Notes: a model not told the origin generated them from the letters alone. A DNA stretch of 64,000 nt from Firmicutes bacterium UBA3553 (GCA_002381185.1 DFOA01000003.1:12732-76731), one strand, 5' to 3'. Numbered from the stretch's first letter, positions 1-8,956 are shown. Numbers and translations: made by a program.

Positions 1-17
1 ACCAGTTTTTAACTGGT
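1..17 (-). terminator. Probable metK terminator hairpin
   Basis: A 7-bp inverted repeat, ACCAGTT and AACTGGT around three T, lies about 40 bases past the metK stop. It is cut close by the window edge, so the run that would follow on the minus strand cannot be judged. Confidence 0.45.
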
Positions 18-18
18 C

Positions 19-55
19 CAGCAAGAACCGTCCCCTTTGGTCTCTTTTGGTCAGA
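19..55. repeat. Possible REP-like repeat tip
   Basis: The stretch contains AGAACCGTCCCCTTTGGTCTC followed by a second TTTTGGTC. From memory, short sequences of the type 'agaaccgtcccct...' recur between genes in many Clostridia, often close to REP-associated transposases. Only one copy, at the window edge, is visible, so this is a weak call based on resemblance. Confidence 0.3.
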
Positions 56-1234
56 TTACAAATATTTTTTTAATACTTCAACCTTGTCTGTCTTTTCCCA
101 AGGAAGGTCCAGATCATCTCTTCCAAAATGGCCGTAGGCAGCCAACTGCTGGTATATAGGTCTTCTTAAATTAAATCCTTCAATAATTGATGCCGGTCTT
201 AAGTCAAAGTTTTCTGAAATAGCCTGCTCTATTTTTTCTTCGGCAATTTTATTTGTACCGAAAGTATCCACCATTATTGAAACAGGTTTTGCAACACCGA
301 TTGCATAAGCAAGTTCAACTTCACATTTATCTGCCAGCCCTGCTGCAACAATATTTTTTGCAATATGTCTTGCCGCATATGCTGCTGAACGGTCAACTTT
401 AGTTGGATCCTTTCCTGAAAATGCTCCGCCGCCGTGTCTTGCGTATCCTCCGTAAGTGTCAACTATTATTTTTCTTCCTGTCAACCCTGAATCACCCTGA
501 GGTCCGCCTATAACGAATCTGCCAGTAGGGTTGATGACGTACTTGGTGTTTTCATCTAATAATTCAGCAGGAACAGTTGTTTTAACAACATGCTCCAATA
601 AATCCTTTTCAATTGTAACTCTGTCAACTTCAGGACCGTGCTGAGTTGATATTACTATTGTATCAATTCTTACAGGTTTGTTATCATGATATTCAACAGT
701 AACCTGAGTCTTGCCATCCGGTCTTAAGTAATTAACTATTTTATTTTTTCTGACTTCAGTAAGCTTAAGCGAAAGCTTATGGGCTAATGATATGGGCATA
801 GGCATCAATTCCGGTGTCTCATTGCATGCAAAACCAAACATCATGCCCTGGTCTCCTGCGCCAATCATATCCCTTGTATCCTGATGATCTTTTTTGTACT
901 CATCAGCCTCGTTAACACCCATTGCTATGTCCTGTGACTGTTCCTCAATTGATGTGAACACAGCACAGGTTTTGTAGTCAAAGCCGTATTCAGCATTGTC
1001 ATATCCTATATTTTGAACAGTGTTTCTTACTATTTTGGGTATATCAATATAGCAGTTTGTGCTTATTTCACCTGCCACAAGTACAAATCCTGTTTTAGTA
1101 ATTGTTTCACAGGCAACTCTTCCGTTTGGATCTTGTTCTAGAATTGCATCTAAAATACCATCTGAAATCTGGTCGCACATTTTGTCAGGATGACCTTCAG
1201 TAACTGATTCAGATGTAAATAACCATTTCTTCAT
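56..1234 (-). CDS. metK: S-adenosylmethionine synthetase
   Basis: Makes S-adenosylmethionine from methionine and ATP in the cytoplasm. The 392-residue length is normal for the family. The N-terminal GHPDK motif, GAGDQG in the middle, and the glycine-rich loop GGGAFSGKDPTKVDRSAAY are all present, so the enzyme should be active. ATG at 1234 is preceded by a GGAATAGG-type ribosome binding site. The gene is a single transcription unit, controlled by the SAM-I riboswitch and terminator between 1296 and 1434 and driven by the promoter at 1448-1476. Confidence 0.98.
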   Translation of the reverse strand: MKKWLFTSESVTEGHPDKMCDQISDGILDAILEQDPNGRVACETITKTGFVLVAGEISTNCYIDIPKIVRNTVQNIGYDNAEYGFDYKTCAVFTSIEEQSQDIAMGVNEADEYKKDHQDTRDMIGAGDQGMMFGFACNETPELMPMPISLAHKLSLKLTEVRKNKIVNYLRPDGKTQVTVEYHDNKPVRIDTIVISTQHGPEVDRVTIEKDLLEHVVKTTVPAELLDENTKYVINPTGRFVIGGPQGDSGLTGRKIIVDTYGGYARHGGGAFSGKDPTKVDRSAAYAARHIAKNIVAAGLADKCEVELAYAIGVAKPVSIMVDTFGTNKIAEEKIEQAISENFDLRPASIIEGFNLRRPIYQQLAAYGHFGRDDLDLPWEKTDKVEVLKKYL

Positions 1235-1295
1235 ATCCTATTCCTTTCTTTATAAAAAAATCACAGTTTCATTACCAATATATTTGCTCCCCATA

Positions 1296-1323
1296 CAAAA
1301 AACCTCTTCCTAACAGAAGAGGT
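1296..1323 (-). terminator. Riboswitch-controlled terminator before metK
   Basis: On the minus strand ACCTCTTC and GAAGAGGT pair around a short loop and are followed by TTTTTT, a standard intrinsic terminator. It lies between the SAM aptamer and the metK start, so it is the expression platform: ligand binding should favour this hairpin and stop transcription. Confidence 0.9.
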
Positions 1324-1340
1324 CCCTAATGTCTATTTAG

Positions 1341-1434
1341 CCTCATCTTTCGGAAATCCGCGGGAATTGGCACCTTGAATAAATCAGGCTGCCGGGTTTC
1401 ATCGGGCCTCGTCCCTCCACCACTCTTGATAAGG
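1341..1434 (-). ncRNA. SAM-I (S-box) riboswitch aptamer
   Basis: Read on the minus strand the segment has the S-box landmarks in order: CTTATCAAGAGTGG, GGAGGGAC, GGCCCGATGAAACCCGGCA, AAGGTGCCAATTCC, GCGG and GAAAGATGAGG. The P1 strands (CTTATC and GATGAG) close it. It lies in the metK leader, the commonest location of this class, and is followed by an intrinsic terminator. Confidence 0.97.
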
Positions 1435-1447
1435 AGTATTTTGCACA

Positions 1448-1476
1448 ATAATAACACATACATAGTATATTGTCAA
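1448..1476 (-). promoter_or_regulatory. Sigma-A promoter of metK
   Basis: On the minus strand TTGACA (1471-1476) and TATTAT (1448-1453) are separated by exactly 17 bases. The start site would fall just upstream of the S-box aptamer, giving the expected long leader. Confidence 0.8.
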
Positions 1477-1691
1477 TATGCGGCGGAAATTATTTTTTAC
1501 CATTTTCTTCATATCTATTATCATTATTTCCTAATTTTATTATTATGTTATAAAGAAATAATTTTATAACTGCAGTCCGGTACGGAACAAAATAAAAAAA
1601 TAATCGTCTAATTAAAATAGAATTTAATCCTTTATTTCTAAAAATTACTTCTTTAATTAACAGTAATTTAATAATGATTGTCCTTTTTTTA

Positions 1692-1700
1692 TGTTATAAT
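1692..1700 (+). promoter_or_regulatory. Extended -10 element before the glycosidase gene
   Basis: TGTTATAAT is an extended -10 box (TGnTATAAT) about 40 bases before the start codon. No good -35 hexamer lies 17 bases upstream, which is usual for extended -10 promoters. From 1477 to here the sequence is AT-rich and I see nothing else in it. Confidence 0.5.
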
Positions 1701-1738
1701 GGATTATATGAAATTAAAAACGGAAAGGAATGATTTAT

Positions 1739-4339
1739 TTGTTTATTAAGAAAATAGCAGCTTTTTCTGCAGCCTTGGCAATTTTACTAAGCTCATACGC
1801 TTATGGAAGCAGTTTTTACACAGTCCACGACCTGTCAAAAGAAACAAGGCTCTCAACAGGCATAACATATGAAAAAATTGAAAGGTATACCAGTGTGGGC
1901 TGGATGAACATCAATGTCATCAGAGCGGATTTAACAGATCAATACACAGAAGTGGAGCCCATAACAAGCGAGAATGGTGTATCTAACAGAACCCCCTTAA
2001 GCTCCATGATTAAATCCTCAGGGGCAACAGCTGCGGTTAACGGCGACTTTTTTTACATGGGAGATCCTACATATACATATGGACCATTAATTGAAGGCGG
2101 AAATATAATTACATCACCTCTGCCATACAGCAGCGGTTATCCTACGGTTTCAAGACTTCTGGACGGGAATGTAAACATATCAGTTTGGAATCCTGTAATT
2201 ACATTGTATGGTTCTGACAGCACAGCATACAATGTTGTTGTTTTAAATAAAACATCCTCATTAGACTGGGGCCCTACAGTGCTTACCAAGGACTGGAACA
2301 AAATGTCTCCGGGATATGATGGCAAGAAGGATATCGTGGAGGTTGTTGTAGTTGGACAAACAGTTACTGAAGTAAGAAAAAATCAACCTTCTACAATAAT
2401 ACCGGAAGAAGGATATGTTATAGCAAGCTGCAACGCGACAACAATGGAGCAATTGATGCAATCATTTATACCTGGTCAGCCGGCAACTCTAAACATACAG
2501 CTTGACTTCAGTCCGGAAAATGTTGAATGGGCTTTTGGCGCATTAAATTACCTGGTTAAAGATGGTCAGTTAAATCTGGTAAGCAATGAGGCGCTGGGAG
2601 CTAATCCCCGAACGGCCATAGGCTTTAACAAAGACAACACTGAAATGATAATGGTTACAATTGACGGAAGAAATAAAGACTATGTTGGTGTTAAACAGAC
2701 TGAACTTGCAGAAATAATGCTTGGACTCGGAGCTTATAATGCTGTAAATATGGATGGAGGAGGCTCCACCACCATGGGTGTAGACTTTTTGAGAAATTCA
2801 AATATAACCGTTGTCAACATTCCTTCTGATGGGAGAGAAAGAAAAATAGCATCCGGTGTGGGGGTATTTAACACTTCACCTGACAGCAACAATGTAGGAT
2901 CGATAGAAATCATTCCTGCCCAAAATGCTGTATTTAACAATACAGAAGTAAGTATGGGACTTAAATTTTACAATGAATATTACACTCATATGGAAGCAGA
3001 CTTAAAGGATGTTGAATATAAAGTATCACCGGCAGACGCAGGAAAGGTCGTAAATAATATTTTCTATCCGAGTAAAGCCGGAAAGGCAGTTATTACCGCA
3101 CAAATTGAAAATGCCCAAGGTCAGGTAGAAGTTAATGTTCTTGATACACCTGTGGCATTGAAATTCAATACAGATTCATTGACCTTCGGTCTTGGAGACA
3201 CATATGAAATAGGCGAAATTCTGGGAATTGACAAAGATGGAAATTCCGCTTATATACCTGCAAAATATGTTTCATATTCCTACAGAAACAGAATAGGTAC
3301 GGTTGAAAACGGAATCTTCACAGCAGGAGATGTCAGCAATACCGGTGCAATAACAGCAACATTTGGAAATGCCACAAAGAATATTATTGTTAAAGTCGGA
3401 TACAGATACAAGACACTGAACCGTTTCGAAGACCTGGAAAACCTGAAATTAACTTTATATCCCGAAGGTTCTGCCGGAAATATTTCTGTTACCAAGGACT
3501 TCGTCAAGGAAGGCTCAAGTGCATTGAAATTAGACTATGACTTTACTAAAATGACTGACCAGAGCATTGCCTTTGTTGAATTTGGCAAAGATGGCGAAGG
3601 AATAAAGTTGGAGGAAAAGCCTAAAGCAATAGGAATGTGGGTTTATGGTGACGGTAAGAATCACTGGCTGAGAACCAGAATCAATGACGCTTACAACAAT
3701 CAGATAAAGCTTACATTTGAAGACGAGGTAAACTGGACCGGCTGGAAATGGGTTGAAGCTCATATTCCTGAAGGAACAGCCTATCCGGTTACATTAAAAA
3801 ATATTTATCTTGCTGAAATAAATGAAACAAGAAAAGATGCCGGAACAATATACATTGATAATTTAAGAATTATGTATGAGCCTCAGGATAAACAACTGGG
3901 TTTAAAAGCTGAAACAGAATTTGTTGATTCTATAAAAGCATCAAAAGTATCTGATTATTCTGAAAAACTTGTTGTAACAGCCGACAAAAAAGAAATTCTT
4001 TCAGGTAAGGGAGAAATCATATACTTTGACGGCATAATATCAAATGGAACAATGAGCGCAAGCAACACTACAATGTGGAACAATATAAAAAGCCTTGTAA
4101 ATTATAAGGATAAGGTCCTTGTACTTACAATGAATGCTGATTTAGATAATATTAACGATGAAAGAGAAATAAGAGTTTTAAAAGAAATTCTTGAAAAAGC
4201 TTCTGAAAACAACAATGTATTTGTTGTATATAAGTCTGATAAAGAAAATACCATAGTAGAAAACGGAATCAGATACATTGCTTATGATGACAGCTTCGAA
4301 CTTGGCATAACACCTGGCGGTCTAAAATATAAAAATTAA
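1739..4339 (+). CDS. Secreted phosphodiester glycosidase (NAGPA-type) exoprotein
   Basis: Extracellular protein of about 866 residues. A signal peptide (KKIAAFSAALAILLSSYAYG) is followed by a NAGPA-type domain at roughly residues 60-380. Its core shows AAVNGDFFYMG, TAIGFNKDNTEM and the glycine-rich VNMDGGGSTTM. Family members cleave phosphodiester-linked sugars such as GlcNAc-1-phosphodiesters. After it come Ig-like beta segments, a beta-sandwich resembling a carbohydrate-binding module (about 560-710), and a C-terminal part that resembles a piece of a metallophosphoesterase. ATG at 1730 overlaps the GGAAAGGA ribosome binding site, so TTG at 1739 is the likelier start. A role in cell-wall glycopolymer processing is inferred. 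Confidence 0.8.
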   Translation: MFIKKIAAFSAALAILLSSYAYGSSFYTVHDLSKETRLSTGITYEKIERYTSVGWMNINVIRADLTDQYTEVEPITSENGVSNRTPLSSMIKSSGATAAVNGDFFYMGDPTYTYGPLIEGGNIITSPLPYSSGYPTVSRLLDGNVNISVWNPVITLYGSDSTAYNVVVLNKTSSLDWGPTVLTKDWNKMSPGYDGKKDIVEVVVVGQTVTEVRKNQPSTIIPEEGYVIASCNATTMEQLMQSFIPGQPATLNIQLDFSPENVEWAFGALNYLVKDGQLNLVSNEALGANPRTAIGFNKDNTEMIMVTIDGRNKDYVGVKQTELAEIMLGLGAYNAVNMDGGGSTTMGVDFLRNSNITVVNIPSDGRERKIASGVGVFNTSPDSNNVGSIEIIPAQNAVFNNTEVSMGLKFYNEYYTHMEADLKDVEYKVSPADAGKVVNNIFYPSKAGKAVITAQIENAQGQVEVNVLDTPVALKFNTDSLTFGLGDTYEIGEILGIDKDGNSAYIPAKYVSYSYRNRIGTVENGIFTAGDVSNTGAITATFGNATKNIIVKVGYRYKTLNRFEDLENLKLTLYPEGSAGNISVTKDFVKEGSSALKLDYDFTKMTDQSIAFVEFGKDGEGIKLEEKPKAIGMWVYGDGKNHWLRTRINDAYNNQIKLTFEDEVNWTGWKWVEAHIPEGTAYPVTLKNIYLAEINETRKDAGTIYIDNLRIMYEPQDKQLGLKAETEFVDSIKASKVSDYSEKLVVTADKKEILSGKGEIIYFDGIISNGTMSASNTTMWNNIKSLVNYKDKVLVLTMNADLDNINDEREIRVLKEILEKASENNNVFVVYKSDKENTIVENGIRYIAYDDSFELGITPGGLKYKN

Positions 4340-4378
4340 TGAACCAACATACCGGCTTACATTTGCCAAGGAGGGTCT

Positions 4379-4807
4379 ATGTGGAAAGAATTTAAGGAAT
4401 TTGCGTTTAAAGGTAATGTTTTAGATTTGGCCGTGGGCGTTATCATGGGCGGTGCCTTCGGTAAAATAGTGACATCCATAGTTAATGATTTAATTATGCC
4501 TGTATTGGGATACTTTATGGCAGGTATGGATTTTAAGTCATTGAAGTATGTGATGAGTGAAGCTGTCATGGAAGGCGACAAAGTAATAAAGCCTGAAACA
4601 GCTATATTGTACGGCAACTTCATACAAAATGTTGTTGATTTTTTAATAGTTGCAATATCAATTTTTATATTTATTAAATTAATCAATAAATCAAAAGAAA
4701 AACTTATAAAACAAAAAGAAGCAGTGCCAACTCCTGTTACACCGGCAAAACCAACCCAGGAAGAGCTGCTTGCTGAAATAAGAGATTTGCTTAAAGAAAA
4801 ACAATAA
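4379..4807 (+). CDS. mscL: Large-conductance mechanosensitive channel
   Basis: Inner-membrane pore that opens under membrane tension and releases solutes on osmotic downshock. At 142 residues the length is normal. The N-terminal helix WKEFKEFAFKGNVLDLAVG and the pore-lining IMGGAFGKIVTSIVNDLIMP are diagnostic. A second membrane helix (about 82-103) and a charged cytoplasmic C-terminal bundle helix (EELLAEIRDLLKEK) follow. AAGGAGG lies 6 bases before ATG. The gene ends in the strong terminator at 4801. Confidence 0.97.
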   Translation: MWKEFKEFAFKGNVLDLAVGVIMGGAFGKIVTSIVNDLIMPVLGYFMAGMDFKSLKYVMSEAVMEGDKVIKPETAILYGNFIQNVVDFLIVAISIFIFIKLINKSKEKLIKQKEAVPTPVTPAKPTQEELLAEIRDLLKEKQ

Positions 4808-4839
4808 AATTCGCCGCCCATGCGGCGAATTTTATTGTA
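4801..4839 (+). terminator. Bidirectional-looking terminator after mscL
   Basis: A near-perfect 17-bp stem (ACAATAAAATTCGCCGC with its complement) around CCAT overlaps the mscL stop codon. A GC core flanked by A and T runs makes it a good intrinsic terminator. Confidence 0.9.
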
Positions 4840-4856
4840 TAAATTAATCATTTCCC

Positions 4857-4885
4857 TTGAAATTTTATTATATTGCTGTTAAAAT
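4857..4885 (+). promoter_or_regulatory. Sigma-A promoter of the SEC-C gene
   Basis: TTGAAA (4857-4862) and TAAAAT (4880-4885) are separated by 17 bases. They lie between the mscL terminator and the ATG at 4914. Confidence 0.7.
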
Positions 4886-4913
4886 AGCCATAGTAAAATA
4901 ATTGGAGGATATC

Positions 4914-5411
4914 ATGAGTTTATATACAGAGTGGAATGAAAATTTAAAAAATATTACAACGCAGGAAGAATATCAGGAATTTTTTAAAGACTACATGGGA
5001 AGAGAAGCTGAATGCTACAAAAAAATCCTTGAATCTAAAAATCCTGTAATAGAAGGAAGAATCAAAGATTTATCAGAAAAGAACGACATGACGGCTATGC
5101 AGTACGTAGGTTTTCTTGACGGAGCAAACACAAGCTTTAAGGAGCAGTTGGACCTGGAAGCACTAACAGATGATTCAGAAATCAAAGCAGAACTTGACTG
5201 GGAAAAACTGCTGTGGAACATGCATGATGCAAAGGCCGAATGGCTTTACGGAATGGATGAATGGAGTAACATTTTTGACGATGAAAAAAGAAAACAAATT
5301 AAGAAGGATTTTAATAAATCAAAACAAGTTATAGCGGGAGAAAAAATAGGAAGAAACGACCCATGTCCATGCGGTTCAGGCAAAAAGTACAAAAAGTGCT
5401 GCGGTAAATAA
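4914..5411 (+). CDS. SEC-C motif protein of unknown function
   Basis: A 165-residue soluble, acidic, mostly helical protein ending in a SEC-C zinc-binding motif, GRNDPCPCGSGKKYKKCCGK, with the CxC...CC ligand set. The same motif at the end of SecA binds zinc and contacts SecB or ribosomes; in stand-alone proteins it is only a likely metal or nucleic-acid contact. The first 140 residues match nothing I recognise. ATG at 4914 has GGAGG 6 bases upstream; an upstream TTG at 4902 contains that site and is rejected. The EamA permease begins 18 bases downstream, so they are probably co-transcribed. Confidence 0.8.
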   Translation: MSLYTEWNENLKNITTQEEYQEFFKDYMGREAECYKKILESKNPVIEGRIKDLSEKNDMTAMQYVGFLDGANTSFKEQLDLEALTDDSEIKAELDWEKLLWNMHDAKAEWLYGMDEWSNIFDDEKRKQIKKDFNKSKQVIAGEKIGRNDPCPCGSGKKYKKCCGK

Positions 5412-5429
5412 AAAAGACAGGGGGACATC

Positions 5430-6305
5430 ATGAATAAAACTAAAGGCATTGCTTTTGGTGTCTTGGCAGCTGTTATATATGGTTATACACCAATTCTTGC
5501 AAAATTAGCATATTTGGAGGGAAGCAATTATATGTCCCTTACTTTTTACAGAAACTTCCTTTCCATCCCCTTTCTTTTTTTTATGTTGAAGCATAAAGAA
5601 ATTGATATTAAAATAAATAGAAGTGAAGGTAAGAAATTTGCCATACTTGCATCATTGGGTCCAACTTTGACTGCACTAACTTTATACGGAGCTTATAACT
5701 ATATTTCTGTCGGAATGGCAACAACCATTCATTATATTTATCCCGTCTTGGTCACTGCATCTTGCATATTAATATTTAAGGAAAAAGTAAGTAAGGAAAA
5801 AATCATTGCCCTTGTATTGTCAACAATAGGCATAATGATGTTCTTTGAAGGAGCTTTCAGCATCATAGGAGTGACATTGGCTTTATTGTCAGGTATCTTT
5901 TATGCAGCCCATATACTGTATATAGATAAAAGCGGTTTAAATTCCATGTATCCATTTAAAATAACGTTTTATCTGTCAATATTTTCATCTGTATATTTGT
6001 TTATAGCCGGCATAGTAAGTAATAATCTTGTATTTGCAATGACTCCTGAAGGATGGCTATTTACAATCTTAATTGCTTTTTTTGTATCATTTTTAGCAAA
6101 TACCTTTATTCCCATAGGCGTAAAATATGTGGGTCCGACAGTTACTTCTATTGTAGGAATGTTTGAACCCATAACCAGTGTGATACTTGGGATATTAATT
6201 TTACATGAACCAGTAACCACAAGAAATATAATTGCATGTATACTTATTTTGGCCGGTGTACTGGTAGTTACAATAACAAAAGATAAGCGTAACGATATAA
6301 AATAA
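5430..6305 (+). CDS. EamA/DMT-family permease
   Basis: Ten-helix drug/metabolite transporter of 291 residues with two EamA repeats (about 4-135 and 145-285). The first helix carries GVLAAVIYGYTPILAKLAY and the second repeat ends in the conserved FEPITSVILGILILHEP. Members export or import amino acids, nucleotides or drugs, and the substrate cannot be read from the sequence. GGGGG lies 6 bases before ATG. It follows the SEC-C gene by 18 bases and ends at the terminator at 6301, which also serves the convergent formate channel. Confidence 0.88.
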   Translation: MNKTKGIAFGVLAAVIYGYTPILAKLAYLEGSNYMSLTFYRNFLSIPFLFFMLKHKEIDIKINRSEGKKFAILASLGPTLTALTLYGAYNYISVGMATTIHYIYPVLVTASCILIFKEKVSKEKIIALVLSTIGIMMFFEGAFSIIGVTLALLSGIFYAAHILYIDKSGLNSMYPFKITFYLSIFSSVYLFIAGIVSNNLVFAMTPEGWLFTILIAFFVSFLANTFIPIGVKYVGPTVTSIVGMFEPITSVILGILILHEPVTTRNIIACILILAGVLVVTITKDKRNDIK

Positions 6306-6334
6306 AAATCTTCAGAATTCTGAAGATTTTTATT
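6301..6334. terminator. Bidirectional terminator between EamA and FNT genes
   Basis: Perfect palindrome built on AAAATCTTCAGAATTCTGAAG with A and T runs on both sides, placed between two convergent genes. It should terminate in both directions. Confidence 0.85.
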
Positions 6335-6341
6335 TTATATC

Positions 6342-7085
6342 TTATTTATGATATACCCTGTAGTAAACAACCGGCACCAGGATTCCTCCACCTATGAAAT
6401 TTCCTATAGCTACAGGTAAAAAGTTGCTGATTAATATTTTTGATATTGTTATTGTTGAATCATATATTGCAGCCATCGGCAAATAAAACATATTTGCTAC
6501 AACGTGTTCATATCCCGTAAGTACAAACAGCATTACCGGAAACCAACATCCAAGAAGCTTGCCTGTTGTATCCTTCGATGTTGTGGCAAACCATACGCCA
6601 AGAGACACGAGAATATTACACAGTATGCCTTTGCTTAATGCCTGCGTAAACGTCAATGACAGCTTGGCATTTGCAATCTTTACAACCGTTTCCGACAAAA
6701 CTTGGTTATTATACACACCTCCAAAATAAAGCAAAGCTACAACTATCAAGGCTCCTATAAAGTTTCCCGTAAAAACCTGCAGCAAACTTTTTATATAATC
6801 GTATGCTTTAATCTTCTTTTGCAATAAGGCAAATGTCATCAGACAGTTACCGGTATATAACTCCCCTCCCACAAGCACTATAAGCATAAGTCCTACAGGG
6901 AATACCGCAGCTCTTATAAACACATTTTCATAGGTTACCATAAAACCCTGTGCGCCAAGAGATATATACAATCCGGCCATTATGCTCATTAGAAGCCTTT
7001 TTTGAGTTGTCATAGATGCTTTGTTTTGTGCAGTCAGTATAAGGGCTTCCGAAGTCTCTTTCGGTGATAAGCAAAAATTATTCAA
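6342..7085 (-). CDS. focA: Formate/nitrite transporter family channel
   Basis: Membrane channel of 247 residues in the FNT family, passing formate, nitrite or another small anion as a pentamer. The N-terminal SPKETSEALILTAQNKAS matches the amphipathic start of the family, followed by six hydrophobic helices. The start is TTG at 7085, only 4 bases after the fhs stop, with no ideal ribosome binding site; translation coupled to fhs is likely. Placement directly after formate-tetrahydrofolate ligase argues that formate is the substrate. The symbol follows that context, since nitrite channels cannot be excluded by sequence alone. Confidence 0.85.
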   Translation of the reverse strand: MNNFCLSPKETSEALILTAQNKASMTTQKRLLMSIMAGLYISLGAQGFMVTYENVFIRAAVFPVGLMLIVLVGGELYTGNCLMTFALLQKKIKAYDYIKSLLQVFTGNFIGALIVVALLYFGGVYNNQVLSETVVKIANAKLSLTFTQALSKGILCNILVSLGVWFATTSKDTTGKLLGCWFPVMLFVLTGYEHVVANMFYLPMAAIYDSTITISKILISNFLPVAIGNFIGGGILVPVVYYRVYHK

Positions 7086-7089
7086 TTTA

Positions 7090-8775
7090 TTAGAACAACC
7101 CCTTTATTTTTCCGTTTACATCCACATCTATGTTTTCAGCAGCAGGAACCTTTGGAAGTCCCGGCATTTTCATTATATCTCCTGTAAGTGCAACTAAAAA
7201 TCCTGCTCCTGCAGATATGGTTATATCTCTTATAGTTATTTTAAACCCTGTTGGTCTTCCTAATATCTTTGCATCATCTGTCAATGAATATTGGTTTTTA
7301 GCCATACATATAGGCAGATTCCCAAATCCCATCTTTTCGAAATTGGCTATTTCCTTGCCGGCCTTTGATGAGAATTCAACATCAGCAGCTCCATAAAGCC
7401 TGGAAGCAATAGCCTTTATCTTTTCTTTTATAGGAAGGTTCAAGTCATATGCAAATTCTAAATTACTTTCTTTTTCAGAAAGTCTGATTACTTCCTCAGC
7501 AAGTTCTTTACCGCCAATGCTGCCTTTTCCCCATACTTCGGACAATGCAACATTTACTCCTAATTCCCTGCATCGTTCTCTTATTAAATTAAGTTCAGCC
7601 TCTGTATCTGTAGGGAATCTGTTTATGGCAACTACTGCAGGAAGCTTGAACACCTGAGTAACATTTTCAACATGTTTTAAAAGGTTAGGAAGTCCTTTTT
7701 CCAATGCTTCCAAATTTTCTGCCCCTAAATCTGCCTTGGCAACTCCACCGTTATATTTTAATGCCTTTACTGTTGCTACGATAACAACAGCACTTGGTCT
7801 TAATCTGGTTTTTCTGCATTTTATGTCTATAAATTTTTCTGCTCCCAAATCAGCACCAAAACCTGCTTCTGTAACTGTATAGTCAGCTATTTTGCTTGCC
7901 ATTCTTGTGGCAATAACCGAGTTGCATCCGTGAGCTATATTTGCAAAAGGTCCCCCATGTATGAAAGCCGGTGTTCCTTCCAATGTTTGAACTAAATTTG
8001 GTTTTAATGCATCCTTTAAAAGTGCTGCCATAGCTCCGTGTGCTTTTAATTGTCCTGCTGTCACCGGTTCGCCGCCTCTGGTGTAAGCAACTATTATTTT
8101 AGATAAATTTTCTTTTAATTCTATTATGTCATTAGATAAACAGAATATTGCCATTACTTCAGAAGCAACCGTAATATCAAATCCGTCCTCTCTTGTTACT
8201 CCCTCTGTCTTTCCTCCAAGACCATCTACAATGTGTCTTAGCTGTCTGTCATTCATATCAACAGCTCTGCGCCAAACAATTCTTCTTGTATCAATATTCA
8301 GCTCATTGCCCTGGTGGATGTGATTGTCAATCATAGCAGCCAAAAGGTTATTTGCCGCTCCTATTGCATGAAAATCCCCCGTGAAGTGAAGATTAATATC
8401 CTCCATCGGCACAACCTGGGCATATCCGCCTCCGGCTGCTCCTCCCTTAACTCCGAATACAGGTCCTAACGAAGGCTCGCGAAGAGCAATTATTGTTTTT
8501 TTGCCAAGACTTGAAAGAGCATCGCCCAGTCCGATTGTAGTGGTGGTTTTTCCTTCTCCTGCAGGGGTCGGATTTATTGCAGTCACCAATATCAGCTTAG
8601 CATCTTCATTATCCTTTAATTCATTCTGTAAATATCTGTAATCAATTTTTGCTTTATATTTGCCGTAATTCTCCACATATTGGTCAGGAATGCCTATTTT
8701 ATCCGCAATAGCATTGATTACCTGCATTTCTGCCTGCTGTGCAATTTCAATATCACTTAAAAATCTTTCTGCCAT
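7090..8775 (-). CDS. fhs: Formate-tetrahydrofolate ligase
   Basis: Cytoplasmic 561-residue enzyme that makes 10-formyl-THF from formate, THF and ATP, the entry step of the methyl branch of one-carbon metabolism. The P-loop is TPAGEGKTTTTIGLGDAL near residue 67, followed by EPSLGPVFGVKGGAAGGG. ATG at 8775 with AGGAGG 4 bases upstream is preferred over an in-frame ATG at 8826, which lacks a ribosome binding site. A promoter at 8818-8846 drives it, and the formate channel follows at once. The gene occurs in acetogens and also in purine and amino-acid fermenters, so it does not prove acetogenesis. Confidence 0.97.
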   Translation of the reverse strand: MAERFLSDIEIAQQAEMQVINAIADKIGIPDQYVENYGKYKAKIDYRYLQNELKDNEDAKLILVTAINPTPAGEGKTTTTIGLGDALSSLGKKTIIALREPSLGPVFGVKGGAAGGGYAQVVPMEDINLHFTGDFHAIGAANNLLAAMIDNHIHQGNELNIDTRRIVWRRAVDMNDRQLRHIVDGLGGKTEGVTREDGFDITVASEVMAIFCLSNDIIELKENLSKIIVAYTRGGEPVTAGQLKAHGAMAALLKDALKPNLVQTLEGTPAFIHGGPFANIAHGCNSVIATRMASKIADYTVTEAGFGADLGAEKFIDIKCRKTRLRPSAVVIVATVKALKYNGGVAKADLGAENLEALEKGLPNLLKHVENVTQVFKLPAVVAINRFPTDTEAELNLIRERCRELGVNVALSEVWGKGSIGGKELAEEVIRLSEKESNLEFAYDLNLPIKEKIKAIASRLYGAADVEFSSKAGKEIANFEKMGFGNLPICMAKNQYSLTDDAKILGRPTGFKITIRDITISAGAGFLVALTGDIMKMPGLPKVPAAENIDVDVNGKIKGLF

Positions 8776-8817
8776 TTTTCCTCCTAGTTTCTTGTAGAAA
8801 TCGTTAACTTCATATAT

Positions 8818-8846
8818 ATTATACAATCATTCATAGATAAAATCAA
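8818..8846 (-). promoter_or_regulatory. Sigma-A promoter of fhs-focA
   Basis: On the minus strand TTGATT (8841-8846), 17 bases, TATAAT (8818-8823). The leader of roughly 40 bases carries the AGGAGG site of fhs. Confidence 0.7.
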
Positions 8847-8956
8847 AGATTATAAACAAAATTAATGAAACATTTTTTAAAGTTCTAAAAACTGACTTTA
8901 ATGTGATAATATGCTTTTTATATTTGTTTAAGTTGGAATAGCTGATAATATAATAA

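Noticed and set aside
1375..1569. 64-codon plus-strand frame upstream of the glycosidase gene
   Set aside because: It lies across the minus-strand SAM riboswitch and its promoter, has no ribosome binding site and reads as low-complexity residues.
4357..4851. 164-codon minus-strand frame opposite mscL
   Set aside because: It is antisense to a certain gene, includes the terminator palindrome, and its composition is the mirror of mscL codons.
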